Positions 63,418-64,000 of a DNA stretch of 64,000 nucleotides are shown here, piece by piece. A model generated the notes under the pieces. The model saw only the letters and a program-made list of their open reading frames with translations. It had not been told where the DNA came from and searched no databases. The stretch lies in contig JADLSH010000271.1 of assembly GCA_016169945.1 (NCBI GenBank), forward strand, positions 682,001 to 746,000. The letters are read 5' to 3'. Position numbers and translations under genes: made by a program. How positions within the stretch are numbered: position 1 is the first letter of the stretch; each line of letters opens with the position of its first letter. Source of the stretch: Trachythela sp. YZ-2020. Its lineage: Eukaryota > Cnidaria > Anthozoa > Malacalcyonacea > Clavulariidae.

Positions 63418-64000
63418 TCCAGTTCCTCTTTATTTAGGTTGGAATTGTGTTGTTCATGCGAGTTGTGTTTGAATGTATGCTGGATGGATTCTGCAACAGA
63501 GACTATGAATGAAATTAAGTTTGGATTGTCCGGAGTAGGCGGCGTCCACAGACTTTTGGTCTTGAATGGATTTGGATGATCATTGGAAAAATTTCTAAAG
63601 TGGTAATGTATGTACATGGATCTTGTGAATTGTTCAAAAGAATTGACAATTGTTTTGATGTGAGTGTTGGCTGGTGTTGGTACGAATTTGAGGCCCTTTG
63701 AAAGCATGGATGTTAATGGTTGTGGTATTTCTTGGTTGGTGAGATTGACAATGAGGTTGTTGTTGGTATGTTGCTTGATTTTTTGGTGGTAGTGTTTTTT
63801 GTCATGGTTCTTTTTGAAGACTCTCCGATGTGGTTTTTCATTGAGGAAGGATTTTATTGCCTTCCTTTCATGAACATATTGTATATGGTTGGGAACTGTT
63901 GTTCCTTCCCCAATAGTCGTTGGTGGATGAATGATGGTGTGGTTGTGGGTGGTGGCGGTGGTATCCTCAGCGGTTGTGTTTGGTTGGCCGGTGGTTGTGA
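63418..64000 (-). pseudogene. Penelope-like element, N-terminal region, partial
   Basis: The frame is open to the window edge. It contains LSKGLKFVPTP, the typical N-terminal landmark of Penelope-like proteins, then a variable region rich in Asn and Thr. A frameshift near 63411-63420 separates it from the RT core. The start lies beyond the window. Confidence 0.7.

Larger units (their letters stand above)
59881..64000 (-). mobile_element. Penelope-like retroelement, 3' part
   Basis: The minus strand carries a reverse transcriptase with Penelope-type motifs. The coding part runs from the window edge to about 61986, followed by about 2.1 kb of non-coding DNA ending at the tRNA pseudogene. I see no GIY-YIG endonuclease. 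The assignment of all 2.1 kb to one element is inference. Confidence 0.65.

Overview
The window is eukaryotic. It is dominated by a tandem array of nuclear-type tRNA genes with internal A and B boxes, an intron-containing tRNA-Leu, T-run pol III terminators and no encoded CCA. The array carries several classes of eukaryotic transposon: PIF/Harbinger-like, hAT-like, Mutator-like and CACTA-like TIR elements, a 5'-truncated non-LTR retrotransposon and a Penelope-like element. AT-richness, spliced gene remnants and this transposon mix fit an invertebrate metazoan. I cannot name the taxon from the sequence.

Layout. 1-1405 is an edge of the tRNA array. 1406-8177 is a 6.8 kb island of other DNA holding two unassigned TIR elements and a decayed multi-exon gene on the minus strand (Zn-binding N-terminus, large unassigned core, RING-like motif, Cys-peptidase-like C-terminus), broken by stops, a frameshift and a hAT-type MITE. 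8178-59880 is the main array. 59881-64000 is the 3' part of a Penelope-like element on the minus strand, whose end lies inside a truncated tRNA pseudogene and which runs off the right edge.

The basic array unit (about 1.3 kb) reads tRNA-Gln (minus), then on the plus strand tRNA-Leu(UAA) with a 14-nt intron, tRNA-Gly(UCC), tRNA-Leu(AAG) and a tRNA-Leu(CAG)-like pseudogene. In most units that pseudogene is split by a 149-bp hairpin MITE with TAA target duplications. Units are grouped into three higher-order repeat families. HOR-I (13.37-39.19 kb) is a 4.2 kb trimer A-B-C with some dimer versions; A carries a 391-bp non-LTR insertion. HOR-II (39.19-48.2 kb) is a 5.1 kb repeat present twice, with tRNA-Leu copies whose anticodon reads UAG. 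HOR-III (48.2-58.7 kb) has a 1.9 kb period and alternates tRNA-Gln(UUG) with tRNA-Gln(CUG). The insertions were amplified along with the tRNA genes, so the array grew after they landed.

Many copies carry stem mismatches or indels. Within each HOR-I trimer the damage falls on different genes in different monomers, so most isoacceptors keep at least one good copy. The stretch 45.5-50.3 kb is unusually rich in small indels, which may be decay or poorly corrected assembly. All assignments come from reading the sequence; no search or covariance model was run.
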